From: Streptomyces amritsarensis
GTDB lineage: Bacteria; Actinomycetota; Actinomycetes; Streptomycetales; Streptomycetaceae
NCBI RefSeq assembly: GCF_001953875.1
Contig: NZ_MQUR01000041.1
Location: 12,716-60,740, forward strand
DNA: 48,025 bases
Direction: 5' to 3'
Position 1 is the stretch's first letter. Every line of letters starts with the position of its first letter. The translations under genes and the position numbers were made by a program. Below, one piece after another: positions 32,756 through 44,190 of this stretch. The notes under the pieces are model-generated. The model was not told where the DNA came from, made no database searches, and saw only the letters and a list, made by a program, of their open reading frames with translations.

Positions 32756-33964
32756 CTACAGACCGGCGGCGGTGCGCAGGGCGTCCACGCGGTCGGTGCG
32801 CTCCCAGGTGAAGTCCGGCAGCTCGCGACCGAAGTGGCCGTAGGCGGCGGTCTGGGCGTAGATCGGGCGCAGCAGGTCCAGGTCGCGGATGATCGCGGCC
32901 GGGCGCAGGTCGAAGACCTCGCCGATCGCGTCCTCGATCTTCTGGACCTCGACCTTGGCGGTGCCGAAGGTCTCGACGAAGAGACCGACGGGCTCGGCCT
33001 TGCCGATGGCGTACGCGACCTGGACCTCGCAGCGCGAGGCGAGGCCGGCGGCGACCACGTTCTTGGCGACCCAGCGCATGGCGTAGGCGGCGGAGCGGTC
33101 GACCTTGGACGGGTCCTTGCCGGAGAAGGCGCCGCCACCGTGGCGGGCCATGCCGCCGTAGGTGTCGATGATGATCTTGCGGCCGGTCAGGCCGGCGTCG
33201 CCCATCGGGCCGCCGATCTCGAAGCGGCCCGTCGGGTTCACGAGCAGGCGGTAGCCCTCGGTGTCGAGCTTGATGCCGTCCTCGACGAGCTGGGCCAGGA
33301 CGTGCTCGACGACGAACTCGCGGATGTCGGGCGCGAGCAGCGAGTCGAGGTCGATGTCGGAGGCGTGCTGCGAGGAGACCACGACCGTGTCGAGGCGGAC
33401 GGCCTTGTCGCCGTCGTACTCGATGGTGACCTGGGTCTTGCCGTCGGGGCGCAGGTACGGGATGGTCCCGTTCTTGCGGACCTCGGACAGGCGGCGCGAG
33501 AGCCGGTGCGCGATGTGGATCGGCAGCGGCATCAGCTCGGGGGTCTCGTCGCAGGCGTAGCCGAACATCAGGCCCTGGTCGCCGGCGCCCTGCTTGTCGA
33601 GCTCGTCCTCGTCGCCCTCGACGCGCTTCTCGTAGGCGGTGTCGACGCCCTGCGCGATGTCCGGGGACTGGGCGCCGATGGACACCGAAACGCCGCAGGA
33701 GGCGCCGTCGAAGCCCTTCTTGGAGGAGTCGTAGCCGATCTCGAGGATCTTGTCCCGGACGAGCTGCGCGATCGGCGCGTAGGCCTTCGTCGTCACCTCA
33801 CCCGCGATGTGCACGAGACCCGTGGTGATGAGGGTCTCCACGGCGACGCGCGAGGTCGGGTCCTCGGTGAGGAGTGCGTCGAGGATCGTGTCGCTGATCT
33901 GGTCAGCGATCTTGTCGGGGTGGCCCTCGGTCACAGACTCCGAGGTGAACAGACGACGGGACAC
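32756..33964 (-). CDS. metK: S-adenosylmethionine synthetase
   Basis: A 402-residue enzyme making SAM from methionine and ATP. Motifs: RRLFTSESVTEGHPDKIADQ, the signature GAGDQGLMFGYACDE, GGGAFSGKDPSKVDRSAAY. The GTG at 33964 (AGGGAG just upstream) is the natural start; the open frame upstream of it is not conserved. It follows coaBC on the same strand after 197 bases that contain a possible promoter. In Streptomyces SAM level affects antibiotic production and development. Confidence 0.97.
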   Translation of the reverse strand: MSRRLFTSESVTEGHPDKIADQISDTILDALLTEDPTSRVAVETLITTGLVHIAGEVTTKAYAPIAQLVRDKILEIGYDSSKKGFDGASCGVSVSIGAQSPDIAQGVDTAYEKRVEGDEDELDKQGAGDQGLMFGYACDETPELMPLPIHIAHRLSRRLSEVRKNGTIPYLRPDGKTQVTIEYDGDKAVRLDTVVVSSQHASDIDLDSLLAPDIREFVVEHVLAQLVEDGIKLDTEGYRLLVNPTGRFEIGGPMGDAGLTGRKIIIDTYGGMARHGGGAFSGKDPSKVDRSAAYAMRWVAKNVVAAGLASRCEVQVAYAIGKAEPVGLFVETFGTAKVEVQKIEDAIGEVFDLRPAAIIRDLDLLRPIYAQTAAYGHFGRELPDFTWERTDRVDALRTAAGL

Positions 33965-34048
33965 AACGCTCCCTGGGGTTGCAGCGGCTGCTGGCTGATC
34001 ATTTGGCGGAACCACATCGGGGGCTGCGCCCGATCACGTTCCTGGTGC

Positions 34049-34054
34049 AGTTTA
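34049..34054 (-). promoter_or_regulatory. Possible -10 box for metK
   Basis: TAAACT on the minus strand is a fair -10 about 85 bases ahead of the metK start; no good -35 box is seen at the right distance. I saw no convincing SAM riboswitch fold in the leader. Confidence 0.3.
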
Positions 34055-34161
34055 TCGGTCGCCACCGTCGCCCGGACCATCCGTCTCGCCTTATGGGAGC
34101 CGTGTGACCTGCGGCACTCCCATTCTTACGTACGGAGGTGACCGAGTGAAGGGGAATCCGC

Positions 34162-35376
34162 TCAGGCGCGTCGCGGCATATACCGGCGCGTAACCTGGTC
34201 CCATACCGCTTCCGCCAGGGCTTCCTTCGGACCGTAGGGCACCGGGATCTCCGACCCGTCCGAGGAGAGGATGATCGCCTCGTTCTCCTCGGATCCAAAG
34301 GTGCGTGTCTCGCCGACCTCGTTCACGACGAGAAGATCACATCCCTTGCGGCGGAGCTTGGCCCGGCCGTTGTCGAGGACGTCGTCGGTCTCCGCGGCGA
34401 AGCCCACGACCACCTGGCCCTCGCGGGCCCGGTCGGCGGAGATCTCGGCGAGGACGTCCGGGTTGCGCACGAGCGCGACCGGGGCCGGGTCCTCGCCGTC
34501 CTTCTTCTTGATCTTGCCGCCGGCGTACTCGGCGGGCCGGAAGTCGGCCACGGCCGCGGCCATGACCACGACGTCGGCGTCCGACGCCGCCTTGAGCACG
34601 GCCTCCCGCAGCTGTACGGCCGTCCCCACGCGGACGACGTCCACCCCGGCGGGATCGGCCAGCGCCGTGTTGGCCGCGATCAGGGTGACCCGCGCCCCGC
34701 GGGCCACGGCCGTACGGGCCAGCGCGTAGCCCTGCTTGCCGGAGGAGCGGTTCCCGAGGAAGCGCACCGGGTCCAGCGGTTCGCGCGTGCCGCCCGCGCT
34801 GATCACGACGTGGCGGCCGGCGAGGTCCGGGGCGGCCACCCCGCGGCGCAGGACCTGGCGGCACACCTCGAAGATCTCCTCCGGGTCGGGCAGCCGCCCC
34901 TTGCCGGTGTCCTTGCCGGTGAGCCGGCCGACGGCGGGCTCGATGACGACGGCGCCGCGGCGGCGCAGCGTGGCCACGTTCTCCTGGGTGGCGGGGTGCT
35001 CCCACATCTCGGTGTGCATCGCCGGGGCGAAGACCACCGGACAGCGGGCGGTGAGCAGCGTGTTCGTGAGCAGGTCGTCGGCGAGCCCGTGGGCGGCCTT
35101 GGCCAGCATGTCGGCGGTGGCCGGGGCCACGACGACGAGGTCGGCGCCCTGGCCGATGCGTACGTGGGGCACCTCGTGGACGGTCTCCCACACCTCGGTG
35201 GAGGCCGGGTTCCCGGACAGGGCGGCCCAGGTGGCCTCACCGACGAAGTTCAGCGAGGACGCCGTGGGCACCACCCGCACGTCGTGTCCGGACTCGGTCA
35301 GCCGGCGCAGCAGCTCGCACGCCTTGTAGGCGGCGATCCCGCCGCTGACACCCAGCACGACCTTCGGCTTACCCAT
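34162..35376 (-). CDS. coaBC: Bifunctional phosphopantothenoylcysteine decarboxylase/phosphopantothenate-cysteine ligase
   Basis: A 404-residue fusion for two coenzyme A steps. The N-terminal CoaC flavoprotein begins KVVLGVSGGIAAYKACELLRRL and has APAMHTEMWEHPATQEN where the PAMNxxMW motif is expected (His for Asn, which I recall in actinobacteria). The C-terminal CoaB half has VISAGGTREPLDPVRFLGNRSSGKQGYALA and DLLVVNEVG. The ATG at 35376 is the correct start. It lies downstream of rpoZ beyond a strong terminator. Confidence 0.96.
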   Translation of the reverse strand: MGKPKVVLGVSGGIAAYKACELLRRLTESGHDVRVVPTASSLNFVGEATWAALSGNPASTEVWETVHEVPHVRIGQGADLVVVAPATADMLAKAAHGLADDLLTNTLLTARCPVVFAPAMHTEMWEHPATQENVATLRRRGAVVIEPAVGRLTGKDTGKGRLPDPEEIFEVCRQVLRRGVAAPDLAGRHVVISAGGTREPLDPVRFLGNRSSGKQGYALARTAVARGARVTLIAANTALADPAGVDVVRVGTAVQLREAVLKAASDADVVVMAAAVADFRPAEYAGGKIKKKDGEDPAPVALVRNPDVLAEISADRAREGQVVVGFAAETDDVLDNGRAKLRRKGCDLLVVNEVGETRTFGSEENEAIILSSDGSEIPVPYGPKEALAEAVWDQVTRRYMPRRA

Positions 35377-35449
35377 CCGCGCACACCCCTTTTGACACTC
35401 TCGGCTCGTCCGCCGCGTCCGGCTCTGATCGTCGTACCCACCCATGACA

Positions 35450-35488
35450 CACCACAGGCCCGGCAGATGTTCTGCCGGGCCTGTGGTG
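35450..35488 (-). terminator. Terminator after rpoZ
   Basis: A perfect 17-bp stem (35450-35466 and 35472-35488) with loop ATGTT lies 18 bases past the rpoZ stop. It is the strongest hairpin in the window. Confidence 0.92.
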
Positions 35489-35506
35489 AAGGAAACTCTC
35501 GGTGCC

Positions 35507-35779
35507 TTACTGGGCCGGGGCCTCGATGGCCTCGGAGGTCAGCAGACCCGCGTTGATCTCGCGCAGCGCGATCGAAAGCGGCTTCTCGTGGACGTGGGTG
35601 TCCACCAGCGGGCCGACGTACTCGAGCAGGCCCTCACCGAGCTGCGAGTAGTACGCATTGATCTGACGCGCGCGCTTGGCCGCGTAGATCACGAGGCTGT
35701 ACTTCGAGTCCGTGGCCTCGAGCAGCTCGTCGATCGGCGGGTTGATGATGCCCTCGGGCGCAGTGATGGAAGAGGACAC
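35507..35779 (-). CDS. rpoZ: RNA polymerase omega subunit
   Basis: A 90-residue omega subunit: SITAPEGIINPPIDELLEATDSKYSLVIYAAKRARQINAYY contains the conserved helix that latches the beta-prime C-terminus. It assists assembly of RNA polymerase and is linked to development and antibiotic output in Streptomyces. Its neighbour is gmk upstream; a terminator follows. Confidence 0.97.
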   Translation of the reverse strand: MSSSITAPEGIINPPIDELLEATDSKYSLVIYAAKRARQINAYYSQLGEGLLEYVGPLVDTHVHEKPLSIALREINAGLLTSEAIEAPAQ

Positions 35780-35853
35780 GCTCTACCTTCCGAAGATGGA
35801 TGAAAGATTGGGCCGTCTGTGGTCGGGCGCTTCGGTGGAGATCGACCGACGAT

Positions 35854-36417
35854 TCAGACAACTTCCATCAAGGCTAGCAGCTCACGTGCCACGTCCTCGA
35901 CGGAGGTGTTGACCAGGGTGACGTCGAACTCCGACTCGGCAGCGAGTTCGATCGTGGCAGCGCCGAGCCGGCGCTCGATCACCTCGGCCGATTCGGTGCC
36001 CCGGCCGGTGAGCCGGCGGACCAGCTCCTCCCAGCTCGGCGGGGCCAGGAAGACCAGCTGGGCCTCGGGCATGGACTCGCGGACGAGCCGTGCGCCCTGG
36101 AGGTCGATCTCCAGCAGTACGGGCTCGCCGTTTTCCAGGCGCTCCAGCACCGCGCCGCGCGGTGTGCCGTAGCGGTTGCCCGCGAACTCGGCCCACTCCA
36201 GCAGCTCGCCATTGGCGATCAGCTTGTCGAACTCGTCGTCGTTGACGAAGAAGTACTGGACTCCGTGTCGCTCACCGGGCCGCGGCTTGCGGGTGGTGGC
36301 CGACACCGAGAGCCAGACCTCGGGGTGAACCTTGCGCATATGCGCGACGACCGTGCTCTTGCCGACCCCTGAGGGGCCGGAGAGCACGGTCAGCCGCGGA
36401 CGTACCTCTGCTGCCAT
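35854..36417 (-). CDS. gmk: Guanylate kinase
   Basis: A 187-residue enzyme converting GMP to GDP. The P-loop is LSGPSGVGKST, followed by VSATTRKPRPGERHGVQYFFV and LLEIDLQGARLVRESMPEA. The ATG at 36417 is preferred; an in-frame start further up lacks conservation. It lies between the integration host factor gene and rpoZ, 61 bases after the former, so the three are probably one transcript. Confidence 0.96.
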   Translation of the reverse strand: MAAEVRPRLTVLSGPSGVGKSTVVAHMRKVHPEVWLSVSATTRKPRPGERHGVQYFFVNDDEFDKLIANGELLEWAEFAGNRYGTPRGAVLERLENGEPVLLEIDLQGARLVRESMPEAQLVFLAPPSWEELVRRLTGRGTESAEVIERRLGAATIELAAESEFDVTLVNTSVEDVARELLALMEVV

Positions 36418-36478
36418 AGAGCGATTATCCAGGTTCCCAGGACTGCCTGAGAACGCCGGGAGAACTTCAGTCGACGCT

Positions 36479-36802
36479 TCAGGCGCCGGTGCTGCCGAAC
36501 TCGCGCTCCAGAGAGGCGATCTGGTTGGAACCGAGACCTCGGACACGCCGGGACTCGGAGATGCCGAGACGCTCCATGATCTGCTTGGCGCGCACCTTGC
36601 CCACGCCAGGCAGGGACTCCAGCAGGGCGGAGACCTTCATCTTGCCGATGACGTCGTTCTCCTGGCCCGTCTTGATGACCTCTTGGAGCGAGGCGCCGGA
36701 GTGCTTGAGTCGATTCTTCACCTCGGCCCGCTCCCGGCGAGCCGCGGCGGCCTTTTCGAGCGCGGCTGCGCGCTGTTCAGGGGTAAGGGGCGGAAGAGCC
36801 AC
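36479..36802 (-). CDS. sihf: Actinobacterial integration host factor (sIHF/mIHF)
   Basis: A 107-residue nucleoid protein specific to actinobacteria, needed in Streptomyces for normal chromosome compaction, sporulation and antibiotic output. It starts VALPPLTPEQRAAALEKAAA (GTG at 36802, GAGGTGA upstream), has a long N-terminal helix and a helix-two-turn-helix DNA-binding module: KMKVSALLESLPGVGKVRAK and IMERLGISESRRVRGLGSNQ. Nearly identical in sequence to what I recall from S. coelicolor. Confidence 0.97.
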   Translation of the reverse strand: MALPPLTPEQRAAALEKAAAARRERAEVKNRLKHSGASLQEVIKTGQENDVIGKMKVSALLESLPGVGKVRAKQIMERLGISESRRVRGLGSNQIASLEREFGSTGA

Positions 36803-36923
36803 GCCTACGTCACCTCGGATGTCGAACTGTCGGATACGGACCGGTGGGGAACCCCAGGGCACCACACCAGGCGAGCTCCCGAACAGCGATGGAACTCGTT
36901 CGCTGCGCGTTCACTCTGCTCGG

Positions 36924-36952
36924 AGACTAGCGGCCAACACCGCTCCAGTCAG
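36924..36952 (-). promoter_or_regulatory. Putative promoter of the sIHF-gmk-rpoZ transcript
   Basis: On the minus strand CTGACT (36947-36952) and TAGTCT (36924-36929) are 17 bases apart, giving a leader of about 115 bases before the sIHF gene. Confidence 0.5.
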
Positions 36953-37000
36953 CGAGAACGAACGAAAAGTCCTGGTCAGCCTCTGCTGAACCGTACATCA

Positions 37001-37026
37001 CGGACAAAATACCCCTGTTTTGTCCG
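37001..37026. repeat. AT-rich inverted repeat upstream of the sIHF gene
   Basis: CGGACAAAA and TTTTGTCCG (9-bp perfect arms, 8-base spacer) lie about 50 bases upstream of the predicted sIHF promoter and 35 bases below the pyr terminator. It is unusually AT-rich for this genome. It may be an operator or a weak bidirectional terminator. Confidence 0.7.
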
Positions 37027-37060
37027 GTGAAGGGCGTTCGAATTTCGTCAGAAAGTGCGA

Positions 37061-37092
37061 GACCCCGCTCCGCGCGGATGCGGAGCGGGGTC
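37061..37092 (-). terminator. Terminator of the pyr operon
   Basis: A perfect 13-bp stem (37061-37073 and 37080-37092) with a 6-base loop lies about 35 bases past the pyrF stop. Confidence 0.82.
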
Positions 37093-37127
37093 CCACAGGG
37101 GTCTCTCAGGGGTCCTTGCGGCACTCC

Positions 37128-37967
37128 TTACGCGGAGACGGCCTCGCGGATCTCGTCGGAGAAGCGGTGGGCCGCGTCGCGCAGCGCCGTGACGTCCGGG
37201 CCGTGCCGCAGGACGCCCCGTGAGACGTTCGGGACGACGTTGCGCACGGCCTTGCCGAAGACCGCCGGCAGGTCCGCCGCGGTCGCGCCCTGCGCGCCGA
37301 TGCCGGGAGCCAGGAGCGGCCCGTTGATGTCCAGGTCGAAGGAGGACAGATCGCCCAGGGTCGCGCCGACCACCGCACCGAAGGATCCCATCGGGGAGGC
37401 GTCCGCGTTCTCCGCCGCCAGGTGCGCCAGCATCGTGGCCGCGATGGTCCGGCCGTCCTCGCGGACCGCGCGCTGGACCTCGGCCCCCTCCGGGTTCGAC
37501 GTCAGGGCCAGGACGAACAGGCCCGCGCCCGACTCCCGGGCCAGGTCCACCGCCGGCGCCAGGGAGCCGTAGCCCAGGTACGGGGACACCGTCAGTGCGT
37601 CGGAGAACAGCGGCGAGGCGGGGTCCAGGAAGGCCGAGGCGTACGCGGCCATGGTCGAGCCGATGTCGCCCCGCTTGGCGTCCATGACGACCAGGGTCCC
37701 GGCCGCCCGGGCGTCCGCCACGGTCTGCTCCAGGACGGCGACTCCCTTGGAGCCGAACCGCTCGAAGAAGGCGGCCTGCGGCTTGAAGACCGCCACCGAC
37801 TCCGCGAGCGCCTCCACGACCGTGCGGGAGAAGCGCTCCAGGCCGGCGATGTCGTCCTGCAGGCCCCACTGCGCCAGCAGGGCGGCGTGCGGGTCGATGC
37901 CGACGCACAGCGGGCCGCGGGAGTCCATCGCGGCGCGCAGGCGGGTGCCGAACGGGGTCAGGGTCAC
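37128..37967 (-). CDS. pyrF: Orotidine 5'-phosphate decarboxylase
   Basis: A 279-residue enzyme for the last step of UMP synthesis. The signature active-site segment is LVVMDAKRGDIGST, with LCVGIDPH at the N-terminus, SPYLGYGSLAPAVDLA in the middle and PGIGAQGATAADL at the phosphate site. The length (about 280) marks the longer group found in actinobacteria and mycobacteria. It starts with GTG overlapping the pyrD stop by 4 bases (GTGA). Confidence 0.96.
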   Translation of the reverse strand: MTLTPFGTRLRAAMDSRGPLCVGIDPHAALLAQWGLQDDIAGLERFSRTVVEALAESVAVFKPQAAFFERFGSKGVAVLEQTVADARAAGTLVVMDAKRGDIGSTMAAYASAFLDPASPLFSDALTVSPYLGYGSLAPAVDLARESGAGLFVLALTSNPEGAEVQRAVREDGRTIAATMLAHLAAENADASPMGSFGAVVGATLGDLSSFDLDINGPLLAPGIGAQGATAADLPAVFGKAVRNVVPNVSRGVLRHGPDVTALRDAAHRFSDEIREAVSA

Positions 37968-39073
37968 TGTGCGGCCTTTCGGGTCTCGGCGCCCACCGCG
38001 TCGGCGAGCGTCGCGTAGGGGCTGGCGGCCAGGCGCGCGGCCAGGCCCTTGTGGATGGCGCGGGCGTAGCAGGGGCCCTCGTAGATGAAGGCGCTGTAGC
38101 CCTGGATCAGCGTGGCGCCGGCCAGGATCCGCTGCCAGGCGTCCTCGGCGTTTTCGATGCCGCCGACGCCCACCAGCACCATGCGGTCGCCCACGCGGGC
38201 GTACAGGCGGCGCAGGACCTCCAGGGAGCGTTCCTTGACGGGCGCGCCGGAGAGCCCGCCGGTCTCCTTGACCAGGGACGGGGCGGACTTCAGGCCGAGG
38301 CCGTCGCGCGCGATGGTGGTGTTCGTGGCGATGATGCCGTCGAGGCCGAGCTCCAGGGCCAGGTCGGCGACGGCGTCGACGTCCTCGTCCGCGAGGTCGG
38401 GTGCGATCTTGACCAGCAGGGGGACCCGGCGGTCGGTGACGGTGCGGTCCGCGGCCTCGCGCACGGCCGTCAGCAGGGGGCGCAGCGACTCGGTGGCCTG
38501 GAGGTTGCGCAGGCCCGGGGTGTTCGGGGAGGAGACGTTGACGACGAGGTAGTCGGCGTGTCGGGCCAGACGCTCGGTGGAGGTGACGTAGTCGCCCACG
38601 GCCTCCTCCTCGGGCACGACCTTGGTCTTGCCGATGTTGACGCCGACGACGGTCCGGAAGAGCGCCCGGCGGGCCGCCAGGCGGGCCGCGACGGCCGCCG
38701 AGCCCTCGTTGTTGAAGCCCATCCGGTTGATCAGGGCGCGGTCCGGCACGAGCCGGAAGAGCCGCTTCTTGGGGTTGCCGGGCTGCGGCTCGGCGGTGAC
38801 CGTGCCGATCTCGATGTGGTCGAAGCCGAGCATCGACATGCCGTCGATGGCGACGGCGTTCTTGTCGAAGCCGGCCGCGAGCCCGAAGGGGCCGTGCATG
38901 CGCAGGCCGAGGGCCTCGGTGCGCAGTTCCTTGTACCGCGGGGCCAGGGCGGCCGCCACGAAGGTGCGCAGCACGGGGGTGCGGGCCGCGAGGCGGATCC
39001 AGCGGAAGGCCGTGTAGTGGGCGGCTTCCGGGTCCATCCGCTTGAAGACCAGGTTGAAGAAGATCTTGTACAT
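37964..39073 (-). CDS. pyrD: Dihydroorotate dehydrogenase (quinone-type, class 2)
   Basis: A 369-residue flavoenzyme that oxidises dihydroorotate with quinone. The N-terminal extension MYKIFFNLVFKRMDPEAAHY is the membrane-associating helix of class 2 enzymes. Motifs: FGLAAGFDKNAVAIDGM, VNVSSPNTPGLRNLQ with the catalytic Ser, LLVKIAPDL and IATNTTI. Spaced 89 bases from carB by a strong hairpin, and overlapping pyrF by 4 bases. Confidence 0.96.
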   Translation of the reverse strand: MYKIFFNLVFKRMDPEAAHYTAFRWIRLAARTPVLRTFVAAALAPRYKELRTEALGLRMHGPFGLAAGFDKNAVAIDGMSMLGFDHIEIGTVTAEPQPGNPKKRLFRLVPDRALINRMGFNNEGSAAVAARLAARRALFRTVVGVNIGKTKVVPEEEAVGDYVTSTERLARHADYLVVNVSSPNTPGLRNLQATESLRPLLTAVREAADRTVTDRRVPLLVKIAPDLADEDVDAVADLALELGLDGIIATNTTIARDGLGLKSAPSLVKETGGLSGAPVKERSLEVLRRLYARVGDRMVLVGVGGIENAEDAWQRILAGATLIQGYSAFIYEGPCYARAIHKGLAARLAASPYATLADAVGAETRKAAQ

Positions 39074-39102
39074 CGTCGAGAGGATCCCTCTGCGCTCGTG
39101 AA

Positions 39103-39139
39103 GAGGGGGACACCCGTTCATGGAACCGGTGTCCCCCTC
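39103..39139 (-). terminator. Hairpin between carB and pyrD
   Basis: A 12-bp perfect outer stem (39103-39114 and 39128-39139) is extended by GTTC/GAAC above one mismatch. It is inside the pyr operon, so it more likely tunes read-through or mRNA ends than fully terminates. Confidence 0.6.
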
Positions 39140-39162
39140 CCCCTGTCCGGGCTGTTCGGGTA

Positions 39163-42463
<3,301 letters not shown>

Positions 42464-42471
<8 letters not shown>

Positions 42472-43612
42472 GCTCGGCCTCCATCAGGGTGACGAAACGG
42501 TCGAAGAGGTACGCGGCGTCGTGCGGGCCGGCGGCCGCTTCGGGGTGGTACTGGACGGAGAACGCCGGCTGGTCGAGCAGCTGGAGGCCTTCGACGACCT
42601 GGTCGTTCAGGCAGACGTGGGAGACCTCGGCGCGGCCGTAGGGGGTCTCGGAGACCCTGTCGAGGGGCGCGTCGACGGCGAAGCCGTGGTTGTGCGCGGT
42701 GACCTCGACCTTGCCGGTGGTGCGGTCCTGGACGGGCTGGTTGATGCCGCGGTGGCCGTACTTCAGCTTGTAGGTGCCGAAGCCGAGGGCGCGTCCGAGG
42801 ATCTGGTTGCCGAAGCAGATGCCGAAGAGCGGGGTCTTGCGCTCCAGGACGCCCTGCATGACGGCGACGGGGCCGTCGGCGGTGGCCGGGTCGCCCGGGC
42901 CGTTGGAGAAGAACACGCCGTCGGGGTTGACGGCGTAGACGTCCTCGACGGTGGCGGTGGCGGGCAGCACGTGGACCTCGATGCCGCGCTCGGCCATGCG
43001 GTGGGGGGTCATGCCCTTGATGCCGAGGTCGACGGCGGCGACGGTGAAGCGCTTCTCGCCGATCGCGGGGACGACGTACGTCTCCTTGGTGGCGACCTCG
43101 GCGGAGAGGTTCGCGCCCTTCATCTCGGGCTGGGAGCGGACCTTGGCCAGCAGGGCCTCGTCGCGGATGCCGACCCAGGCCTCGCCGGAGAAGATGCCGA
43201 CGCGCATGGCGCCGCGCTCGCGCAGGTGGCGGGTCAGGGCGCGGGTGTCGACGCCGCAGATGCCGACGACGCCCTGCTTGACGAGCTCCTCGTCCAGCGT
43301 GCGGCGGGAGCGCCAGTTGGAGGGGACGCGTGCGGGGTCGCGCACGACGTAGCCGGAGACCCAGATGCGGGAGGACTCGGGGTCCTCGTCGTTGACGCCG
43401 GTGTTGCCCACGTGCGGGGCGGTCATGACGACGACCTGGCGGTGGTACGACGGGTCGGTGAGGGTCTCCTGGTATCCGGTCATGCCGGTGGAGAACACGG
43501 CCTCGCCGAAGGTCTCCCCCACTGCGCCGTAGGCGCGGCCGCGGAAGATGCGGCCGTCCTCCAGGACGAGTACGGCGGGAGCTTTGGCTGCTCCCCTGGT
43601 GGAGGTCGTCAT
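42464..43612 (-). CDS. carA: Carbamoyl-phosphate synthase small subunit
   Basis: A 382-residue glutaminase subunit. The class I amidotransferase nucleophile lies in TPLFGICFGNQILGRALG; the GICxGHQ His is Asn here, as I recall in Streptomyces. The catalytic His-Glu pair is in FSVQYHPEAAAGPHD. It starts at an ATG overlapping the stop of the membrane protein gene by 4 bases (ATGA). Confidence 0.97.
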
Positions 43613-44190
43613 CGTTCGGCGCCTTCCGTCGTGATGGATGGGTTCATGAGGTTGATCGCTTCGACCCATGCGGCGTGTTCGGCCGCGCGGTCGGAGCGGA
43701 ATCCGGAGTCGATCAGCTTGTCGCCGTGCGCCCATGTGACGACGAGCAGACCGCCCTCGGTGAGTACCTTGCCCGCGATTCCCTTGTCGAGGCGGGCGCC
43801 GCGCAGCTGCGCGGCCGGTACGAAGAAGTCGCCCGCACCCGGTCGGACCACGTCGAGGCCCGCGTCGGTGAGGGTGAGCTCGACGCGGCTGCGGACGCCC
43901 AGGCCGTGGGCGACGATCCGGTCGAGCCACTGCCCGGCGGTGGTGGACCCGTGGTACCGGCCGGTGAGTGCCAGCCGGTGCTCGGGGAGGCCGTCGGGGG
44001 CGGCGGGGAGCTCGGGCAGATCGTTCTGCAGGGCCCCCCGCCATTTCCAGCCCTGCCGCATCAGCCAGTACACGAACGCGATGAAGACGACCAGGCCGAT
44101 CACCCATGCGATGCGGGCGCCTACGTTGGTCACCTCCGCCGACTGTCGTTCGGCGGCCTCGGCGGCCAGTTGGATCACTGCAGGTGTCAC
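43609..44190 (-). CDS. Small membrane-anchored protein inside the pyr operon
   Basis: A 193-residue protein with one transmembrane helix near the N-terminus (ARIAWVIGLVVFIAFVYWLM, about 25-44) and a soluble domain that looks like a bacterial PH-like fold (RLALTGRYHGSTTAGQWLDR, RVELTLTDAGLDVVRPGAGDFFVPAAQL, LLVVTWAHGDKLIDSGFRSD). It overlaps both pyrC and carA by 4 bases, so it is firmly part of the operon. I recall the same gene at this place in other streptomycetes. A pyrimidine role is unproven; membrane tethering of the pathway is one idea. Confidence 0.85.
   Translation of the reverse strand: MTPAVIQLAAEAAERQSAEVTNVGARIAWVIGLVVFIAFVYWLMRQGWKWRGALQNDLPELPAAPDGLPEHRLALTGRYHGSTTAGQWLDRIVAHGLGVRSRVELTLTDAGLDVVRPGAGDFFVPAAQLRGARLDKGIAGKVLTEGGLLVVTWAHGDKLIDSGFRSDRAAEHAAWVEAINLMNPSITTEGAER

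Noticed and set aside
33965..34161. Possible SAM riboswitch upstream of metK
   Set aside because: I could not build the conserved core of SAM-I, SAM-II or SAM-IV type folds from this leader. A covariance-model search would settle it.
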